Source: Acidobacteriota bacterium (GTDB taxonomy: Bacteria > Acidobacteriota > UBA6911 > JACQSX01). Taken from it: 36,702 bases of DNA. Below, one piece after another: positions 33,122 to 36,702 of this stretch (the stretch's first letter is position 1; every line of letters starts with the position of its first letter). The stretch is taken from positions 1 to 36,702 of the forward strand of contig JACQGG010000227.1 in NCBI GenBank assembly GCA_016199665.1, in the 5' to 3' direction. A program made the position numbers and the translations under genes. Under the pieces are notes generated by a model, which saw only the letters and a program-made list of their open reading frames with translations, did no database searches and was not told the origin of the DNA.

Positions 33122-35020
33122 ATGAACTACCAGTCAATCTTCGGACCCAAAGGAGCCTTGGCAAGTCACCACCCCGGCTTTGAATTCCGCCCCAGTCAGG
33201 TGACCATGGCCGATGCGGTCGACTCGGCCATCCGCGACCGGCATCATCTTTGCGTGGAAGCCGGAACCGGGACAGGCAAGACGCTGGCGTATCTGTTCCC
33301 GGCGATTGCAAACAGAAGGCGGACGGTCATCAGCACCGCCACCAAGGCGCTGCAGGAGCAGCTTTTTTTCAAGGACATTCCGTTTTTGCAGCGCACCATG
33401 GCGCCCGATCTCAAAGCGATCTGCATGAAGGGGCGCAACAACTACCTTTGTCTGAAGAAGCTGGAAGGACACATGCAGAATCCGACGCTCCTCCCTGGAG
33501 AACGGGGCGAACTGCTGCAGGCCCTCGATGGATGGGCCCGCAAGACCGAGACGGGTGACCGCGCCGAATTGGACCTTTTGCGCGAGGATGACCCGTTTTG
33601 GAGAGACCTGGATGCGCGCCGGGAAACCTGCCTGGGACAGAAGTGCCTCCATTACGAGGCTTGTTTCATTACCCGGATGCGCCAGCAGGCTTTCGGCGTC
33701 GACCTGATCGTGGTCAACCATTCGCTGTTTTTCGCCGATCTGGCGCTTCGCCGACAGGGAGTCGGGGGCGTCCTGCCGGACTATGCCGCGGTCATTTTCG
33801 ATGAAGCCCACGAGGTTGAAGATGTGGCGACCAGTTTCTTCGGCCGCCAGATCAGTAACTACCGGTTCCAGGACTTCGACCGGGATCTCCAGGTTGCATT
33901 CCAGCCCGAGCGCCCTGTGCTGCGTACCGGGGCGCAGGCACTGGATGCAGTGCGGCGTCTTCTCGAAGCCTTTGAAAACGGCGGGACGGAGCAGCGGCAG
34001 AGCATCCTCCCCATAGTCCGGCGCTCCGATTTTCCGAAACTTCTAGCTGCAGTCGAGGCTCCGCTGCAGCTTCTGATCGCAAAAATGGGGAAGATGACCC
34101 GCCGCACCGAAGAGCAGGAAGCCTTGGGGTCCCGGGCCGGGGAACTTCTTTCTGACCTCGTTTTCATTTGTCGGGGTGAGGATCCGGCCTACGTCTACTG
34201 GTCGGATCGCAAGGGTCGAGGAATCTTCCTCAACGCATCGCCGATCGATCTCGCCCCGATTTTATCGCGGGAGCTTTTTGACCAGCCGATCAGCGTGATC
34301 CTGACGTCGGCAACTTTGAGCACGGATGGAAGTTTCCGTTACGTCCGCGACCGGCTGGGCATTCGGGAAGCTGAGGAGCTGGTTTTGGGCTCTGAGTTTG
34401 ACCTCAGTTCCCAGTCCGTCCTGTACATCCCCGATCTCCCCGAACCTCGCGAGCAAGGGTACCTCCAACGCGCCTGCGCGGAAATCCAGAAGGTGCTGGA
34501 AGTGTCGCGCGGACGCGCCTTCCTCCTGTTCACCAGCTTTTCTCAGATGGAAAAGTGCTACCAGCAGCTTGCGCCGGCGCTGCCCTTTCCCCTTTTCAAG
34601 CAGGGGGACCTGCCCAAGAACCTGCTGCTGGAGAAGTTCAGGAATACGTCTTCGGCCGTATTGTTCGCCACCGCAAGCTTCTGGCAGGGTGTGGATGTGC
34701 AGGGGGAAGCACTGAGCTGCGTCATAATTGACAAGCTGCCGTTCGCAGTGCCGACCGATCCGGTTGTGGCGGCACGACTGCACTATCTGAAAACCCAGGG
34801 AAAAAACGCATTCGAGGAATACAGCGTTCCCCAGGCCATCATACAGTTGAAGCAGGGATTGGGCCGGCTCATTCGCAGCCGGCAGGACCGTGGCATTCTC
34901 TCGATCCTGGACAGCCGGATCCTGACCCGCACCTACGGAAAGCACTTCCTGAGAAGCTTGCCAAAGTGCCCCATAATCGATAACATTAAGGCGTTGAGCA
35001 ACTTTTTTGAAGCCCGGTAA
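33122..35020 (+). CDS. DinG/XPD-like Fe-S ATP-dependent DNA helicase
   Basis: A 632-residue superfamily 2 helicase. The Walker A motif is EAGTGTGKT (46-54) and Walker B is DEAH (227-230). Between them are four cysteines (C110, C170, C175, C181) in the arrangement that holds a 4Fe-4S cluster in the XPD/DinG family. Helicase motifs V and VI are visible as ATASFWQGVDVQGEAL and QGLGRLIRSRQDRG. DinG-type enzymes unwind 5' to 3', with R-loops and repair intermediates as known substrates. No exonuclease domain precedes it, unlike the DinG of Firmicutes. It could equally be called YoaA-like. It starts 55 bases after glyA. Confidence 0.92.
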   Translation: MNYQSIFGPKGALASHHPGFEFRPSQVTMADAVDSAIRDRHHLCVEAGTGTGKTLAYLFPAIANRRRTVISTATKALQEQLFFKDIPFLQRTMAPDLKAICMKGRNNYLCLKKLEGHMQNPTLLPGERGELLQALDGWARKTETGDRAELDLLREDDPFWRDLDARRETCLGQKCLHYEACFITRMRQQAFGVDLIVVNHSLFFADLALRRQGVGGVLPDYAAVIFDEAHEVEDVATSFFGRQISNYRFQDFDRDLQVAFQPERPVLRTGAQALDAVRRLLEAFENGGTEQRQSILPIVRRSDFPKLLAAVEAPLQLLIAKMGKMTRRTEEQEALGSRAGELLSDLVFICRGEDPAYVYWSDRKGRGIFLNASPIDLAPILSRELFDQPISVILTSATLSTDGSFRYVRDRLGIREAEELVLGSEFDLSSQSVLYIPDLPEPREQGYLQRACAEIQKVLEVSRGRAFLLFTSFSQMEKCYQQLAPALPFPLFKQGDLPKNLLLEKFRNTSSAVLFATASFWQGVDVQGEALSCVIIDKLPFAVPTDPVVAARLHYLKTQGKNAFEEYSVPQAIIQLKQGLGRLIRSRQDRGILSILDSRILTRTYGKHFLRSLPKCPIIDNIKALSNFFEAR

Positions 35021-35079
35021 TCTTGAATTTGAGGGAAGTTTCATTTATTTCTCATCATCCCTTCAGGAGGAATTTTTCA

Positions 35080-36108
35080 ATGGCCACATTCACAAAGACC
35101 GTTGGCCGCTTGGCGGCATTGTCGGTTATGTTGGGATTAGGTCTTGTCGCTCCGGTTTTGGGCCAGGTTCGTTCCGTCAAGGGCAAAGTCTTGGACGAGC
35201 AGGGAAACCCCATCGTGGAGGCAAGAGTCACCATCAGCGGCATGGACATGAAGCGGAACTATACGACCAAAACAAACAAGAAGGGCGAGTACTTCTACGG
35301 CGGTCTGGCTGCCGGTCGCTATTACGTTGGAGCGGAGGCGGAGGGATTTCAGTGTGATTTTGCCCAGGGAATCTCGCCGGCCGCCAACGATCCTTCAAAT
35401 GTGGACTTCACTTTGAGGAAGGGGGGCTGTCTCAAGCTGCCCTTTCTCATGACGGAAGAAGAAAAGCAGAAGCTGCTGGAGCAGCAAGAGGAGGCCAGGA
35501 AGCTGCAGGCCGCAGCAGGAGCGGTTAAGGCGGATTTTGAGACGGGACTGGCTGCCGCGCAGGCCGGCAATTATGACGGGGCGATCGAGTCCTTCAAGAA
35601 AGCTCTGGAGAAGGATCAGACGCAGCCCTATGTCTGGGCAAACCTGGCCGATGCCTACGGCAAGAAGAAGAACTATCCGGAAGCGATTGCCGCTTTCAAC
35701 AAGGCTGTTGAGCTGAAGCCGGACGATTCAAACTTGCTCCAGAACCTCGGCAACATTTACGGCGCCAGCGGAGACACCGCCAAAGCTCAGGAAATGTACA
35801 CCAAGGCGGCTTCAATGGCTCCGGCGGGAGGCGGCGGAAACGCGGCCGCCTATTACAACCTGGGCGTGACCCATTGGAATGCCAACAAGACTCAGGATGC
35901 GATCGACGCCTTCAACAAGGCGCTCGCGGCCGATCCAGCGTACTCGAACTCCAATCCGGAGATTTATTATAACCTTGGCATGGCCTATATCAACGTAGGC
36001 AAGACAGATGAAGCTCTTAAAGCTCTCCAGGACTATCTGAAGCTGACATCCAAGGGCAAAAACGCTGAGGACGCCAAGAACTGGATCGGCCTCCTGGGCA
36101 AGCAGTAA
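35080..36108 (+). CDS. Secreted carboxypeptidase-regulatory-like and TPR protein
   Basis: A 342-residue exported protein. A signal peptide (about 1-28, ending near APVLGQ) is followed by one carboxypeptidase-regulatory-like (Cna B type) beta-sandwich (about 30-110, VKGKVLDEQGNPIVEARVTISG). A charged coiled-coil linker (EEEKQKLLEQQEEARKL) comes next. At least four tetratricopeptide repeats (about 155-335, such as AIESFKKALEKDQTQPYVWANLADAYG) fill the C-terminus. This combination is frequent in Acidobacteriota; it likely acts as a periplasmic scaffold, partner unknown. The ATG at 35080 is chosen because AGGAGG lies nine bases upstream; an earlier in-frame start at 35023 would put 19 residues before the signal peptide. 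Confidence 0.9.
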   Translation: MATFTKTVGRLAALSVMLGLGLVAPVLGQVRSVKGKVLDEQGNPIVEARVTISGMDMKRNYTTKTNKKGEYFYGGLAAGRYYVGAEAEGFQCDFAQGISPAANDPSNVDFTLRKGGCLKLPFLMTEEEKQKLLEQQEEARKLQAAAGAVKADFETGLAAAQAGNYDGAIESFKKALEKDQTQPYVWANLADAYGKKKNYPEAIAAFNKAVELKPDDSNLLQNLGNIYGASGDTAKAQEMYTKAASMAPAGGGGNAAAYYNLGVTHWNANKTQDAIDAFNKALAADPAYSNSNPEIYYNLGMAYINVGKTDEALKALQDYLKLTSKGKNAEDAKNWIGLLGKQ

Positions 36109-36119
36109 CACCGAACTAT

Positions 36120-36178
36120 TGTCGGGGCGGAGGGCCGACAGGAAGGTAGCAGGGGTGAGCGTTTTTTGCGAACCCCTG
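36120..36178 (+). terminator. Two hairpins after the TPR gene
   Basis: Arms tgtcgg (36120-36125) and ccgaca (36135-36140) form one hairpin, and caggggt (36150-36156) with acccctg (36172-36178) form a second, whose loop holds six T. They follow the TPR stop by 12 and 42 bases. There is no T-run directly after either stem, so termination is only probable. Confidence 0.45.
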
Positions 36179-36203
36179 GATGACGGGCCCTCCTCACAAC
36201 AAC

Positions 36204-36223
36204 CCGGCCCCGGCAGGGGCCGG
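36204..36223. repeat. Perfect hairpin beside the transposase gene
   Basis: Arms ccggcccc (36204-36211) and ggggccgg (36216-36223) form eight perfect G-C pairs around ggca. It lies four bases beyond the transposase stop codon. It may be the end hairpin recognised by a Y1 transposase, or a terminator for the convergent genes. Confidence 0.55.
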
Positions 36224-36227
36224 CGGA

Positions 36228-36674
36228 TCAATCGAGAAAACGCTCGTCATACGTAATCCCGCTCCGCCCAAGCAATTCTATCAGCTCATTGCGAAAGCTC
36301 CTTCGCCGATGGTGTTCCCTTTGCGTCTGAATGTACCGGCGCACACTGTCTCTGGCCGAGGGACTGACCGTAACGGCTGCATATCCTGTTTGCCAGGAAA
36401 ATCTCGCAAGGCCCTTCTGCTCATGTAGCCATTGTGACGACCCGGCCTTGAGCTCCCGCATGACGGCAGCCACCGAGTGGATCGGCTTGAGTCCGGCCAG
36501 AATGTGGACATGATCGGCGATCCCTCCAGTGGCCAGAGCCATCCCTCCCAGACTACGCAGAATCCCTCCCAGGTAGGCATACAGGTCGGGTTCAAGGCAG
36601 TCAGTGATAGCAGGGCACCGGTTCTTGGTGCAGAAGACCAGGTGGTATTGAAGCTGGAAATACGTCGAAGGCAC
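36228..36674 (-). CDS. REP-associated tyrosine (Y1, IS200/IS605-like) transposase
   Basis: A 148-residue single-domain HUH endonuclease. The metal-binding HUH motif is HVH at 55-57 (GIADHVHIL), and the nucleophile is Tyr114 in RRYIQTQREHHRRRSF. YHLVFCTKNR near the start and ITYDERFLD at the end fit the REP-associated branch of the IS200-like family, where a conserved glutamine and histidines follow the catalytic tyrosine. Length matches full-size members, so it appears intact. The start used is GTG 36674. These proteins are usually single-copy, domesticated and associated with dispersed REP hairpins; two candidate REP copies occur in this window. No tnpB gene is present beside it. Confidence 0.9.
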   Translation of the reverse strand: MPSTYFQLQYHLVFCTKNRCPAITDCLEPDLYAYLGGILRSLGGMALATGGIADHVHILAGLKPIHSVAAVMRELKAGSSQWLHEQKGLARFSWQTGYAAVTVSPSARDSVRRYIQTQREHHRRRSFRNELIELLGRSGITYDERFLD

Positions 36675-36702
36675 ATCCAGCAGAACCGGGTCTGGATAGA
36701 AA

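Overview
The window looks like a chromosomal segment of an Acidobacteriota bacterium (moderately sure). The pointers are a secreted VWA protein of the acidobacterial 'VWFA-related' type, a secreted carboxypeptidase-regulatory/TPR protein, high GC, and a MurE with the DNPR motif typical of meso-diaminopimelate cell walls. I see no rRNA, tRNA, CRISPR array or phage.

Layout. (1) 1-4331, plus strand: a 25-bp tandem array, an EF-G2-like GTPase, an RluD-family pseudouridine synthase and a secreted VWA protein, closely spaced. (2) 4332-10743, minus strand: a REP-like hairpin, a family 2 glycosyltransferase, a membrane HD-GYP/GAF/GGDEF protein, and a secreted subtilisin-like protease ending in 14 QILW repeats. 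The protease leader carries a sigma70-type promoter followed by two tandem cyclic di-GMP-I (GEMM-I) riboswitches. (3) 10744-27335, minus strand: a full division and cell wall (dcw) cluster, transcribed mraZ-rsmH-ftsL-ftsI-murE-murF-mraY-murD-ftsW-murG-murC-ftsQ-ftsA-ftsZ, driven by a good promoter at 27426-27454 with possible MraZ boxes just downstream. murB and ddl are not in the cluster. (4) 27336-36108, plus strand: ychF-like GTPase, ZIP metal transporter, proS, glyA (preceded by five 21-bp repeats), a DinG-like Fe-S helicase and a TPR protein. (5) 36228-36674, minus strand: a REP-associated (Y1, HUH) transposase.

The most interesting part is 5.4-10.7 kb. A protein able in principle to make and degrade cyclic di-GMP lies next to a secreted protease whose mRNA leader has two cyclic di-GMP aptamers, and a glycosyltransferase follows. 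All are co-oriented directly downstream of ftsZ. I infer a local signalling module controlling a surface or matrix protease. The repeat-rich tail of the protease looks actively expanding and contracting at the DNA level.

A second theme is repeats. Two copies of a REP-like hairpin about 21 kb apart, one of them inside the dcw cluster, share the window with a REP-type transposase. Several short minisatellites sit directly in front of genes.
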